From assembly GCA_037975125.1 (NCBI GenBank), contig JAJQOW010000014.1, forward strand, positions 23,397,914 to 23,461,913: a stretch of DNA of 64,000 nucleotides, written 5' to 3'. This DNA comes from Latrodectus hesperus (Eukaryota > Arthropoda > Arachnida > Araneae > Theridiidae). Under the pieces are notes generated by a model. That model saw nothing but the letters and a program-made list of their open reading frames with translations, did no database searches and was not told the DNA's origin. Shown here one piece after another: positions 23,142 through 36,292 of this stretch; positions within the stretch are counted from its first letter, which is position 1, and every line of letters begins with the position of its first letter. The translations under genes and the position numbers were made by a program.

Positions 23142-24229
23142 ATTAGAGTTAAATTGTATTAAAATATGGTATAATTTAAGTAACGTTTTTTTAAGTACAA
23201 TCTTTTGCACCCTACGTAGGGAATGTGTTTCATAAATGTTACTTGTTTGGTGCAGAACGAGTGATTCAGGCATGCATAATTTGGATATTAGAACGTGTTT
23301 CACAACTTCTTCAGAGTAAAATAAACGAAAACGATTGATTGGCATACATTAATAAAATGCCTCCCCCAACTCAGATACAGTGTCATCAACACTTTTACTC
23401 TTTATAGAACACGTGTCTCTCTCAAGTTTCCTTGCGAAGAAATTTTCTTCTTTTGCGCCTCTTTCTCGAAACTCCTGGATCTTGTCGTGCAAGTGTCTCC
23501 TTCTCTTTGCAACTGGAACATCCGAATCCAAAACCGCAACCGTCGGCAAATGCGCACTCTTGCCTTTTGTCTCAGTGTTGGGGAAACAGTCTAAAGAAGA
23601 TGGCAATGGGAAAAGATTTTAGAAAGTTTTCCATGTTGCAATGGTGCACTCTTTTGTAACAAATGTGGAACATAAAAATCCTTCGTGCCTTGGGGTAAGA
23701 ATTCTCTTATTAAATGAAACAGTATTTTGAGAGTTCATTCTATTCCATTTCTTAACGCTTATTACGAAGTTAATATTTGCTCTGCTGTCGGGACAGGGGG
23801 TGGGGTGTTGCAACAAGCATTTCTCATCGATCTCTCTCTCTTTCTAATGTTATCGGAGATGGCTGTTTCTGAAAATGTCTCGCATAGAACTATGTTATTG
23901 GCGTGCCTTTACAGTTCCTATTTTTTCATACTGTTAGCTTGAAACTTGAGTGAAAATGACTTCACCGTGAAATGCTTCGAGAATTTTAAAGACGGTTGGC
24001 CATATTTTAATCTCGTTGTTTACAGTATCAACTACATCCTGTTACAGAAACGGGAACAACGGTACTTATCTGACTCAGGTTAATGGATTGAATCCTTTGA
24101 GAATCGCTGGTTGTGGAATCATTCCACATTAAATCACCAATTTGGCCGCACCATTCCATAATTTGAGTGCCAACGATTAATATTCTGGCAATGTTTGTAA
24201 TTGACGAATATTGCCAACGATTCGTCTGT
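23142..24229. other. Unique intronic sequence
   Basis: At about 23380-23650 a somewhat GC-richer patch carries open frames on both strands without recognisable domains. No repeats shared with the rest of the window. Confidence 0.5.
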
Positions 24230-24450
24230 TTCACGACTAATATTCACTGGCTTTCAGTGCAACAGTTCATGTGTTCGATTCTCATTTCGAATATGTTTAT
24301 ATCGATTCGGAATCCACTTTGAATTGTGTCTAATTGACAACCAAATAGTTAGTCTGCGGTTGTTCGTGAGCACCATTTCGAACTGAGTGCTTGGTGTAGT
24401 GATTCGAATACACTTTTGCACAAAAGAAATTACCCCTGAGCGACAAACAA
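24230..24450 (+). mobile_element. SINE-1, degenerate copy
   Basis: 'cactggctttcagtgcaacagttcatgtgttcgattctc', 'attcggaatccactttgaa' and 'gagcgacaaacaaacc' follow the SINE-1 order. An extra segment in the middle hints at a duplicated or rearranged copy. Confidence 0.6.
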
Positions 24451-25689
24451 ACCCTCTTGTGTGAAATGTGACCGCAGAGCGACAACCGAATCGTTTGGGA
24501 GATAATTTCGTTATCAGGTTTAAATATAAAATTTAAGCATCTAATTTTCAATGATAGGATCTGATTCACACCACTTTATTGCAAACAGACATTTTTCATG
24601 GTCGGAAGATTCGAGTCTGAATGCCCGCTTCTTAAAATTGAATTAAGAGTATTACAGACACCCTGTGTTTGTGCTCTTGATGGAGCTCTTTGCAGTGTGA
24701 GGTGACGTGTCATGGTTTAAACAATCGCTTCTTTAATTTCCATGGCACTTGTTGGGGTGGTGAGCAACTTCCAAGACGGCAGCTTGCGCATTATTAATAT
24801 TTCGCTTCGAGCTTTAATTCTAACCATGATTCATCACCACGACAGATAAGGAAGGGGGGGAGCTTCAAAATGAAAACAAATGGTTGGTAAGCGAGGGGAA
24901 GTTGTCTTTCTGAAGAGATCCCCTTCTTCAGTTAATATATAACGCGTCCTCTCCAACGCAAATGAGGCTTTAATGGGGATTGTTGTAAAAGCGAGAGAAA
25001 TTGGCTCATTTCTCTGGTCGTTTTTCGCCAAATGAAGTCGCATCCATCGCCCGGCGGGCTTTAAAAAGTGGAGGAGGTTCGACATATGAATGGATGGACA
25101 CCCATAATTCTTTATTTCATTAGGGGGCGCCCGTTCATTCCGAGTCACGTACCTTTCCGACAAGTGGGGGGAGGCAAATTAATCACTCCTAAAAATACAC
25201 ATCGGCTCGATCATTTACTTAACAGTTAAGGCGAGAGGTCAGCTCGCAAAACGTGGCGCTGAAGGTAATTGATTGTGGACTTTTTTCAATAACCAGATGA
25301 ATGCTCTTTGTTGCGAAATCCTTTCCATCTCATTTTTAAATGGTGGTTCCGTAGGAATCTCTGGAGATGGATGTTTCGCGTATCTCAAATAAATCTTTGC
25401 CATGGAAGAATCGATCGTCCTGGTTACAATCAATTTTCTCAGTGAACAGATATGAAGGCATGACGTTAATAACACACCTAATCTACTTGTGTTGGCTATT
25501 GATTATGCTTTCTGTTCTCTTTTTATTTCGACAATTATGGGATCGAGTTTTTCCACTCTCAAAAAAGCATGAAATTTTTATACTACCTACTTTCCTAATA
25601 GAGGAAACCAATAAGGTAGGCACTCTAGCCTATAATTCAGTACTTCTTGAGTTTGTTTCTTACTTCTACGGTGTTGGAGTTCCACTCAG
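24451..25689. other. Unique intronic sequence with GC-richer island (about 24700-25200)
   Basis: No gene supported. The minus-strand frame 25163-24834 and the plus-strand frame 25367-25747 lack family signatures. Confidence 0.45.
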
Positions 25690-25855
25690 CCATGATCGAG
25701 GCATGCTGGTAGTTGAACGGTTAGTGCGCTGTCTTTCTGTTCAGTAGCTTGTGGGTTTGAATCCCATATTAGGTATGGTCCTGTGAGGCAATTTACTTCG
25801 AATTGCAGGTCCCATTTAAATATGGTTGTGCGTTGAAAAGTGACCATATGTCATA
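25690..25855 (+). mobile_element. SINE-1, degenerate copy
   Basis: Head 'gctggtagttgaacggttagtgcgct', box B 'gggtttgaatcccat' and a tail with 'gcgttgaaaagtgaccat'. It follows SINE-1 in order with many changes. Confidence 0.65.
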
Positions 25856-25960
25856 AAACCAGTCCAGTGGGCCGAAGAAACGTGATATCGTAAGCCATAC
25901 TTCCGTTAAATACTTCTCATTACCTTTATTGTTGGGAAAGTATCATGGAATAAACTAAAA

Positions 25961-27595
25961 GGAGAAATTCTCATAAAAAAATATTTCCTCATAAAAAAAC
26001 CTAAAAACAGAACATTCCTATTTATTGGTAGTCGTCAAATTATTTATTCAAATTTTTACAAGTTTGTATCCCGATATCGTCAAAAGGTAGTTTTATGACT
26101 TATTCTGTATAACTGTGAGCATCTATCTCTCAGTGACAACTTTTACCCAGTCAAGAATCATTAAAAAGATTACTAACAAAATATCTCATAAAAAATATTT
26201 CCTCATAAAAAAACCTAAAAACAGAAAAACAAAACCTAAAAACAGAACATTCCTATTTATTGGTAGTCGTCAAATTATTACAAGTGTTTGTATCCCGATA
26301 TCGTCAAAAGGTAGTTTTATGGCTTATTCTGAATAACTGTGAGCATCTATCTCTCAGTGACAACTTCTCCCCAGTCAAGAATCATTAAAAAGATTACTAA
26401 CAAAATATCTCATAAAAAATATTTCCTCATAAAAAAACCTAAAAACAGAAAAACAAAACCTAAAAATAGAACATTCCTATTTATTGGTAGTCGTCAAATT
26501 ATTTATTCAAATTTTTACAAGTGTTTGTATCCCGATATCGTCAAAAGGTAGTTTTATGACTTATTCTGAATAACTGTGAGCATCTATCTCTCAGTGACAA
26601 CTTCTCCCCAGTCAAGAATCATTAAAAAGATTACTAACAAAATATCTCATAAAAAATATTTCCTCATAAAAAAACCTAAAAACAGAAAAACAAAACCTAA
26701 AAATAGAACATTCCTATTTATTGGTAGTCGTCAAATTATTTAATCAAATTTTTACAAGTGTTTGTATCCCGATATCGTCAAAAGGTAGTTTTATGACTTA
26801 TTCTGTATAACTGTGAGCATCTATCTCTCAGTGACAACTTTTACCCAGTCAAGAATCATTAAAAAGATTACTAACAAAACATCTCATAAAAAATATTTCC
26901 TCATAAAAAAACCTAAAAACAGAAAAACAAAACCTAAAAACAGAACATTCCTATTTATTGGTAGTCGTCAAATTATTTATTCAAATTTTTACAAGTGTTT
27001 GTATCCCGATATCGTCAAAAGGTAGTTTTATGACTTATTCTGTATAACTGTGAGCATCTATCTCTCAGTGACAACTTCTCCCCAGTCAAGAATCATTAAA
27101 AAGATTGCTAACAAAATATCTCATAAAAAATATTTCCTCATAAGAAACTAAAAAACAGAAAAACAAAACCTAAAAACAGAACATTCCTATTTATTGGTAG
27201 TCGTCAAATTATTTATTCAAATTTTTACAAGTGTTTGTATCCCGATATCGTCAAAAGGTAGTTTTATGACTTATTCTGTATAACTGTGAGCATCTATCTC
27301 TCAGTGACAACTTCTCCCCAGTTAAGAATCATTAAAAAGATTACTAACAAAATATCTCATAAAAAATATTTCCTCATAAAAAAACCTAAAAACAGAAAAA
27401 CAAAACCTAAAAACAGAACATTCCTATTTATTGGTAGTCGTCAAATTATTTATTCAAATTTTTACAAGTGTTTGTATCCCGATATCGTCAAAATGTAGTT
27501 TTATGACTTATTCTGAATAACTGTGAGCATCTATCTCTCAGTGACAACTTCTCCCCAGTCAAGAATCATTAAAAAGATTATTAACAAAATATATT
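25961..27595 (+). repeat. Tandem satellite, 237-bp unit, about seven copies
   Basis: The anchor gtgagcatctatctctcag begins at 26115, 26339, 26576, 26813, 27050, 27286 and 27523. Spacings are therefore 224, 237, 237, 237, 236 and 237 bp. Partial units lie at both ends. Copies differ by only a few bases. Inside each unit a short block (aaaacctaaaaacagaa) is itself doubled, and loss of a 'tttattcaaattt' stretch accounts for the short unit. Each unit has one roughly 70-codon frame opened by GTG and closed by TAG, so it is not a plausible protein. Confidence 0.97.
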
Positions 27596-30434
27596 AAAAA
27601 TGTACTGATAAGTAATCAACCTCTTTGATGTTGTTTCTCCAGCCAGTTGGGGCAAACATTTAGATACACCCCAAGCCTCTTTCACTTACATCATTATTTT
27701 CCTCATTTAATTTGTCAATAAAAATTCATAGTCTTGTAGCAAATGTATTAAAATTCTGAATGTATGAGTAAGACTAGTTTGTAATCTCGCAAAAAATAAT
27801 CTAATCTCTTAAAATCCTCCAAATGCTAACAGCTAAGTCATCAGTTTTCGTTTTATCGCTTTATTACAAATTGTCCCGAGCGTGCACACAAAACCTTTCA
27901 ACTGACAACATAACGGAATGCTGCTTAGTTATGAAAATTCTCCTGGTTATTTATTTATTATTTTTTTCCGATCGGTCTTGAGTCTTCCCCGGAGAAAGCA
28001 CGATTACAATCGCATCGTTTGCTGCGCGGACAAACAAAAGAAAAATCAACATTTCCGCGATCTCCGAGCGAGAGCGCGGACCGTAATCTTTATTAATAGC
28101 GAACTGTTGCGCTCTCCCTTAATTGTACAAAGTTGTTTTAATCCCTTCCAGCTTTCTAAACCCCCCCCCCTCCTCTCGCAGGAAGTCAACATCACGACTC
28201 ATTGGCTAATCTTTATTAATGACGTCATCTTAATGAATCGACTTTCGTTTTGAAAAATCTTAAGGAAGGTGCGCATTTTTTTTAATATTTTTCCATCCTT
28301 CTTCTTTTCAGAGAGACTTAGAAAGTTCGCGATGGAGTCTTTTGTCTTCGCTCTCCCTTTCCTTTTCCTCCAGCAACCCCCTCCCCTTGATGCGAGCGAT
28401 CGGGGGCGCGAAAGTGGCAAAAATGACTTTAAAAAGCTCCTCCCCCACCCTTTTCTGTTTCTTTTTATCCGCAAAATTAACCTTCTCAGCTGTCTCGGGC
28501 GTTAATTACCGCTGAGGGAGAAAAAAATTGTCGTTTAATATTGGAAGTTGGGGAAGTGAATAGCTCACCCTTTTCCGATCCCTCCCCCTTTTCCATTTTT
28601 TTCTTAAAAAGTAATTTCTAGAAGAAAGCTGAAATATTATAGACAGAATTTAAAAAAAAAAATCTACGTGGAAATAGTTTTACGGCATGCTGCCATTCTT
28701 TGTGGCAATAAAGCCCCAGGCTGCACAGTCGAGTAAAGGTTTCGCAGCGGAAGAATGGGTTTAATGGGTTTTTTCCCCCGATCTCTTAAGGTGGATATGA
28801 CAACAAGAATACGCAAGATTGATTAGATTCCTGGGCAATTTTTTATATCTTTCTCTTGATGGAGTGAATCTTTTCTTGCATCGTAAACCACTCTTGTCGG
28901 ATTCTAACACTGTTTTGCCGAAATCCAGTCTTTGAAAGTAAGCTGCCACAAATACGCGAATCTATTTTTCTTTGAGCGTTGCTGGCATCCATTCTTGATG
29001 CTCAAGCGGTATGTTGTCCCATCAAGACGAACCTCGTCCATTGGGATCCCTGAAGATTCGCCCGCACACCCAGTTCCTGAAGACTGTCCATGAAGACTGA
29101 TTTGGCTGTTCTTTGGGGGCGATAGATCAATGATTCTTCAAATAATGGTTCTCACCATTCAAGATTTAATGATGTAACGCTCTAGTCAAGAAGTCATTAC
29201 TCATAAGAAAAAAATATTTTAGAATTTCTTTTCCACAAAATACTAGGCATATAACTTAAATTTATATGGACTGGTAAAGAAGCAAATAAAAAAATATTTA
29301 TGTATGAAGTATACAAAAAATGAGTAATTCGTGTGAATGAAAAATAAAAACTGACCTGTCCTTTTTTATAATTAATAAACTATTCTTGTATTATTCTTCA
29401 ACGTTACCCTTTCATAAGCCTTCGACTCTTTAAAATTGAATACCATCCGCATTAATAGCCATTACTTTTGTTGTTGTTGCCGTGTGACAAGTGCAAAAAG
29501 AAAAAAAAAGGTAAACAAAAGACTAGTCATATGGGACCAAAGGCATGGACCACTGCCCTGGTCACATCTTCAGCTTTTCCCGTATAAAGGGTGTCATGGC
29601 AGCAGTTGGGGTCGAGGCAGCAGAGATGCAGTATTACTTTTGTAGCCACATTACTTTTGAAGTTAACTGATACTAAATATGCTGTCATAAACAAGTTAAT
29701 GCGAAATAACCTTAGATACAATTGTTTTTCTGAATGTTATCTAAAATGTTAATAACCACATGTTTGAAAAAATAACTGGTAAATAAAATCACCCACTCGC
29801 ATTGTGGAAATGTACTGCTTATATTAATGACAGTCCATGTATTTTTTTTTTGTCTATACTTATGATGCTGATTGTAATGGTTTTTGCGGTAAGGGGTGTG
29901 TCGGCGTTACTGACAATAATCAAAATGCTTCCAAACCACTATTATGTGTAAGAACTCGGTATTTATTCTTTTACTTAAGGTTGGCATGTTTAAATTTCCA
30001 AAGGCGTTTTTCAAATCTTGATACTGAACTGATAGTTTAACTAATCCGTTCAGAATTGCAAATTCAAGTTTCTGTCTCTGGACAATATGTGGGAAGGTGG
30101 ACTTTGCTGCGTTGCTTGTGGAAGAGGGTTGGTATCTGCAATACCATCCGGATATGCACCTTTAGGTTGCTGATTTGATGCAAAGAAGAGAATTCCAGAC
30201 TTGCGGGGATTTATTTAGTGTTGGTAAGATCAGTTGGCGCAAAATCAAATTCACCATCGTTAGGCATTTCCATTTATAGCCTTGAACTGCTTCGGTTGGC
30301 CACTTCATTCTTGGCAAATTTATGTGTCTTATGTGTTGATTAATCAAAATATCTGCCTTAAAATGCTGGTTTAAAGAGCAGTTCATTTCAATGGGAGGGG
30401 AATAAGCTTCCAGCTTTATTCTGTTACCGCCGGT
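27596..30434. other. Unique intronic sequence with GC-richer island (about 27980-28620)
   Basis: No supported gene. The island has C-rich and homopolymer stretches and paired open frames on both strands. At about 29430-29650 a tRNA-like or SINE-like trace may exist, but it is too weak to name. Confidence 0.45.
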
Positions 30435-30448
30435 AAGGTTTTAGATTT

Positions 30449-30969
30449 GTGGGATCAATTTGAAGACCGCAAAAACCAATGTTCTTACATGGGAGAGACG
30501 GAAGATGTATGAAGCTTGGCTCAACACACTCCTGGTCAAACCCACGCTAAAAGTATGATCTGTGGATCATCAGCGAGGATTGCCTCTGAAATGCTAAGAT
30601 GCTCTAGGCAAAAGATACGTTTAATCGTAGGCTTCATAACTGGGCACTACTATTTCAGAAAACACCTCCATAAAATGGGACTGTTTCAGCAAGACCCTAT
30701 CTGCAGGAAATGTCATACGCAAGAGGAAACGGCCAAGCATATCATTTACGAATGCGAGGCTCTTGCCCCCTCCCTAGATTAACTTCTTTAGGCATCATCC
30801 CTACTAGAGAGTTACACCTAGACTCCATTACAGGGTTATCGGACTTTATTAATAAAGTGGGTGACCCGAGTAACTGGAACTAGGAAACATTGGATTTGGA
30901 GTCAATGGTACAAAATGCTGATAAAAGCAGAGGTGCCCAATGACATACAAACCCAACCTGAAGAAGAAG
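30449..30969 (+). mobile_element. LINE-A C-terminal fragment
   Basis: The frame gives RQKIRLIVGFITGHYYFRKH, then KMGLFQQDPICRKCHTQEET and AKHIIYECEAL. These are the post-RNase H GH...C..C...H...C signature of Jockey/R1-type LINEs. A 3' UTR with AATAAAG and a (GAA)n tail follow. The perfect 14-bp repeat aaggttttagattt flanks it (30435-30448 and 30970-30983). It is 5'-truncated and non-functional. Confidence 0.93.
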
Positions 30970-30983
30970 AAGGTTTTAGATTT

Positions 30984-33021
30984 AAATAATGAAAATAGAA
31001 GAGTTGAATTGAGCGATTCGCGTGGGTCCCATTCCTGGTTTGAATATTTGCATTCACGACAAGTCTGCCGAATCTTGTGAAAAAGAAAAAACAAACATGA
31101 TTATTTTTGACAGTTACAATTCATAAGGGCTTTTCCTAAAAAAAAAACTGAGGAGAAATCATTGGCATTTTAGGAATTTATTTAACATTTGTGAAACTAT
31201 TGGGATAAAAACAAAATATTTGAAGACGTAGGAGAATTAACCTTTCTTCGTTTTTTAAAATACTGCACAGGCCTGATAATAAATTTTCTGTCGAAGATTT
31301 GTGTTCCTGGAAGTGTTTTCTCGAAATTCCATAAGATTCCCCGCTTTCGAGACCGGTTTGAATTATTTATCCCATATCCCCATTCGTTATTGATTCCTTT
31401 GGAAGTGAAGTCGGGCGAAAAAAAAAAAAACTCATTTCTCAAATCCAGGAGTGGGAAAAGGATTTTCGAAAAAAGAACTTTTTCTTGGGCGAAAGGAAGT
31501 GGAAGTAAGGGTACAAAAATTTGGCGGGAAAACTCACACTACCGATGGCACATAATTTGTTCTGCTTCGAGAACATTTCCGCCACGTGTCACGTGACCAC
31601 TCTTTCAGTCACGTCCCTGAATGATGGGCGGCACGTCCCCGCCACGATTTGACCGCTGGTCAACAAACATAGGTCCGCAGAAAATAAACTTCGCTCGAAA
31701 GAAGGGGTGTTCGATCTGCGGTGCACGTCTCGCTTCATGCATGTCATAATCTGGGAACGCGCTCTCTCCTTTCCAGTTCCACCCCCGCGACTTTTATTCC
31801 ACCCCTCCCCCTTCGTCAGAGTTCTTCGAACTTGATTTAAATTCTTTGACGATTTTTTTCTCCGTGAATTACAAAAGTTCTCGATCTACATTTTTAAAGT
31901 AAATTACAAAAAAAAAAAAAATGTAAACATTTTTCCCATTGTAGAGAAAGTAAAACAGGGATCATGATTCTGGTTTAAAATCTGTTGACTTTTTGCTTCA
32001 AACTGTTTTTGAGGTGAGTTTTACGATTCATTTTTGTTGTACTTAGCAAAACTGTAATCCAAATCCTGGCCGCGATTCAGCCTTTTCTGAGGACAGCATT
32101 TCTGCATATGCACTTCTGTCGGGGTTGGTGCTTGAGTGTTTTCTCAATTTTATCGTTTGCATCACATGATTGTAAACCTCTAAATAGAGGGTATTCCGTG
32201 AAATCAAGACCTAGTGAGGGAATGATTCAAACGGCTTTTAGCGACTTGTTTGGTACTATGTGTTGTTAAATTCAGTTGGGTTGTCCCTATTCTTGAATGA
32301 CCTTATGTTCTCGAGTGGTGTGTGCTAAGATTGCCCACTGAATATTTATCTCGCAGACCGCAAAATTTATTATCCTTTATTCCAAATCACTTCCGCTGGT
32401 CACTAGCAACCGAATTCATCGTTAATACTTATCAAGAATTATCCACTGATTTCTGTTATATTTGTTGCTACTGAAGATGAAAATTCAACATGCTTAAAAA
32501 GATTTTCCTTAAGTGTTTATTTTGTTTAGGAGTTACTAGTTATTTCTAACGATTGATAAGATGTGCGATGGACACTTTTCAATTATTCATAATGCATCTT
32601 CGCGGAAATTCAAGAGTTTTAATTAATATGAAAATTAGGTTACGCGATTATATTTCTGACTCCTTTATTGTGTCCATTGAAGAAGCTTAACAGATCCAAT
32701 CGCCTTGTCATTTTGAACCATCCCCAAGTGACGAAACCGATTTCATAGCCGCCCATTTCACACCACACGCAGTGAGGCATGCTCTACGGAATTTTCAGGC
32801 TTAGTTAGCCCCATTCAACACGATAGTATTCAAATTGAACGAGTAACAAACTCACTATTTTTCTAAATGTGAATGATGGCTTTCCCTTGAAGTCTAACAG
32901 AGCCTCATTAATAATTAACGTGCTCATGCTTAGCTAATTTTTCTTAAAAAAGAGTCGTTTGTGAATTGAAAATGGAGAATGAACATCCCAACTGTTCAGA
33001 ACAACTTGACACAATTTCATA
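30984..33021. other. Unique intronic sequence with GC-richer island (about 31380-31820)
   Basis: No gene seen. The island contains an E2F-type site and several E-box/CACGT motifs, listed separately. The remainder is AT-rich without recognisable repeats. Confidence 0.5.
31519..31660. promoter_or_regulatory. Cluster of E2F-like and CACGTG motifs
   Basis: A tttggcgggaaa match to the E2F consensus lies at about 31520-31531. CACGTG at 31583-31588 abuts gtcacgtgac (31588-31597), the palindromic form bound by TFEB/MITF-type bHLH factors. Two further CACGT cores follow within about 60 bp. Motif density in a GC-richer intronic island suggests an enhancer or alternative promoter; activity is inferred only. 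Confidence 0.35.
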
Positions 33022-33405
33022 GCTGCCAACTCTACTGATTTTATCGAGAAACTCCTGATTTTTCATTATTTCTCTCGATTTCCCGATAACGTATGAAAAT
33101 CTACTGATTTTTGGCAATTTTAGAAAAACTTGGAAACAGCCGAAATTTTGTCGGAAAAAAAAAGCCTATTGAGTTTTAGTAGCTTAAACAATCAAAATTA
33201 CAAAGTATTGCCCTCTCAAAAGAAATACTTTATGAGCCCAGAGCAGATGTACAATGGCATCTTGTTGGAAATCTGAAAAATGAGTTTGAACAAAAAATGT
33301 TAATGTCCCAGTTTATGCTTACAGTTTTTACTATTCCACATTCTAATGCAGAATGTGAACGGGTGCTCTGTCTTATAAAACAAAAATTAATATATGGATG
33401 CAGAT
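33022..33405 (+). mobile_element. hAT transposon remnant (C-terminal dimerisation region)
   Basis: At 33304-33405 an open frame reads FMLTVFTIPHSNAECERVLC, the LTIPHSNAxxER motif of the hAT-transposase C-terminal dimerisation domain. A stop follows shortly after. Upstream codons are broken by frameshifts. The AT-rich stretch from 33022 ('gctgccaactctactgattt') looks like the left part of the same relic. The borders are not certain. Confidence 0.7.
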
Positions 33406-33598
33406 AATCACTTTCTGTGCGCGTTTTTTTTTTTTTTTAAATTTAGCGAATTTAATTATAACTAAATATTCTATAAATGAGAAAATATGTTTCGAAAAGC
33501 AGTTCATCAATTCCTTTCTAAAAAAAATGTTAAGTCAGCAACGTATGAAAAAAAAATTAATTGCCATGAGTTATTTGAATTTTAAATCTATTGCGTTG

Positions 33599-33967
33599 TT
33601 GTTACTAATGACACTTAGACAAGCCAAGCCTATGCGAATTTAAGTCAAATGGGAGCGTCTTTCGTTTAATCAGAGCACCATGAAGGTGAAAGTACGATTT
33701 TGCTCTTCCAATCTTCCGATAGGTGGCAGCACCAAAAGATTCATTCCCTCAATTTTGGCATTGATCTGAAGGGGGAGGAAATTTTCTCCAGAGCATTGCA
33801 CCTCCATGGTAACTGGTCAACGACCGACCACAGGACTTTCGATTCCACAGATTTAACGAGCACGTATATCGCATGTACTCGGTGGGTCTTTGACGGCATT
33901 GGGAATCGAACCCCACCCATCCGGATGGAAGGCCGATACCCTAACCACTAGGCTACCATGGCCTACC
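33599..33967 (-). mobile_element. SINE-3, complete copy
   Basis: On the minus strand a tRNA-like head (tggtagcctagtggttaggg as box A, ggttcgattcccaat as box B) is followed by a body with 'gaaagtcctgtggtcggtcg' and 'cctcccccttcagatcaatg'. It ends taacaacaac. The short repeat attgcgtt flanks it (33591-33598 and 33968-33975). It lies downstream of the hAT relic. Confidence 0.85.
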
Positions 33968-34362
33968 ATTGCGTTTTTTATGGATAAAGTATTTGATAAT
34001 TTCTATATTCTTAGAAAGTATTTGTCACTGAATTAAATTTATTCAGTGGTGTATTTTATGTCTTTATGTAATTTTATAACTTTAATGCTTATAAAAATTG
34101 CACTAGTGTAGTAAACGTTGTCTTATAAAATAAATATTAGAACATGTTTATTTTTTACATGTAGTATATTTTTTATTTTGCATAGTTCCTTTATGAGGTT
34201 GATGAATATTTCATTAAATTATTAAGATCACACAACACAAAATGTGTTTAACATAAAAAATTCTCAGAATGTATAATCTAAAAAGTAAAATTGTCTTTCT
34301 GCGGTACTACCGTTTAGAGCAATCTGTTTCAAAAACTTCGCTAGTAGTATTTCCATATTTTT

Positions 34363-34778
34363 TCCCCTTAATATTAGTAGAATCTACTGATTTTTTCCCC
34401 TCAATATTAGTAGAATCTGCTTATTTTTTTCCCTCAATATTAGTAGAATCTATTGATTTTTTCCCCTCAATATTAGTAGAATCTACTGATTTTTTCCCCT
34501 CAATATTAGTAGAATTTACTAATTTTTTCCCTCAATATTAATAGAATCTACTGATTTCCCCCCTTAATATTAGTAGAATCTACTGATTTTTTCCCCTCAA
34601 TATTAGTAGAATCTGCTGATTTTTTCCCCTCAATATTAGTAGAATCTACTGATTTTTTCCCCTCAATATTTGTAGAATCTACTGATTTTTTTCTCTCCAA
34701 TATTAGCAGAATCTACTGATTTTTTTCCCCTCAATATTAGTAGAATCTACTGATTTTTTTCCCTCCAATATTTGCAGG
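34363..34778. repeat. Minisatellite, 33-34-bp unit, 12 full copies plus one partial
   Basis: The unit is built from a T/C run, 'cctcaatattagtagaat' and 'ctactgatttttt'. Copies vary by single substitutions and T-run length. The encoded FFPSILVES repeat is a by-product. The 'aatctactgattttt' block also occurs in the hAT-like relic at 33031-33115. Confidence 0.95.
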
Positions 34779-34789
34779 TATGCAATATA

Positions 34790-36279
34790 TAACGATTTCT
34801 TATAATGAAAAGAAATTACTGTTCCAGAAATATTTGTAAATTTCTAATATGTGCTAATTTTTTTATCCTCCACATGGTTCACCAAGAATTACTTAGTGGT
34901 ACGCATAAAAGTGTTCTTTTCTAATTTTAGCAAATATAATTATGTTAAAAATTTTAATATATTTAATAACAGTTTTATTTTTTCAAAACTATTCTTGTTT
35001 CATCATGAGGAAAAAAATGACTGGTTTCTACATTTAAAATCAGGGAAACCTTTGTTCAAAAGGGATTCAGTGGAACGAAACTTTTTCTCGGATCTCCAAT
35101 ATTCCCTGGTTCAAAACTTTCTTCCGCCACGGGAACAGGCCAAGATTTTCATCTCTGCTTTCTATGAATTATCGATAATTTTTATTTATTTTTTTACCAT
35201 CCATTTTCATGCCTTCCGGTATCGAATTACTAATGAAGTCTGGAGGTGATATCGATATGTGCGCGATCGATACATCCCTTTGTCGGCAGAGAATCGACAT
35301 CGGAAATTGTTAGAGGACTTTCTGTGACGTTTGCCCACATTCTTTCTGGCGAGAAACGATACGTTTTTCATTTTGTGTCTTCAAATGGGATTTTTTTTCT
35401 CCTGACAAACAAGCTGTTATCGGATTCCCAGAGAGATCTTCATGATGGATTGCTTTTAAAAAGTTTACTAGCGCTGCCGCTCTAATTACAGATTTGTTTG
35501 CGTTGCTGGTTTCCAGAGGGCGCTGCAATCTCGATGGGTGTCCAGTTCATTCAAATTCCAATTGAGGTATTTTGTTTTGGCTATTTATTTCTGCTTTTCA
35601 TAACTCCACTGGACTTCGACATCTTATGTCTTAAGTAATCCATCAATCTCATTCTTGTACTGTAAGTTAGAGGATCACGCTAAAAAAATAGAATCTTCTG
35701 CATATTCTAAACAAAGTTCCAAAATTCTTATTGGCAATCGACCCTGTTTTATAATACATTATTTAGCATTAAGCATCTTCGATTTCTGGAAGCTGGAATT
35801 TTAAATTTGTTTTAAATTTTTTAACCCGTAATTCGTTTAGAAACGAGCAATTTATTGCAATAGTCGAGAAGAATCATTTATAATTTGTTGTTGATTTTCA
35901 AATGACCAATTTTTGAAATGTCTGCATGTAATGGAGCACCAATCGACTTCTTTGCATACAAACAATCCAAGGAAAAAAGAAAATAGTTTCACAAAACGTC
36001 ATTTCTGGTGCATTTATTCTAGAAAACTTGAAACTGTCTGAAATTACACTTAAATTGTGACATATCAACTACTTGTTTAGTGGTCTGAGTCAAACTTCAC
36101 GAGTTCGTTTTGCTTTGTATTTTTTTTCTCATAAACTTAAGTAGAAAGTTCTCTTGACACGAGACTCAGAACATCTGTTCTCCAATTGGTATTTCATGCG
36201 ATTTTCATTTTAAAATATTCATTCGCTCGTGGAATACAAAGGTTGGAATCTTCTAGAACATTCCATTTTTACCTTACTT
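34790..36279. other. Unique intronic sequence
   Basis: No gene supported. The frames at 34851-35249 and 35246-35485 lack domain signatures. A slightly GC-richer patch spans 35060-35530. Confidence 0.5.
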
Positions 36280-36292
36280 AGTATCTTACAAT

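Noticed and set aside
26115..27498. Repeated roughly 70-codon frames in the satellite
   Set aside because: They start at GTG, end at a stop in every unit, have Lys-rich biased content and no signature.
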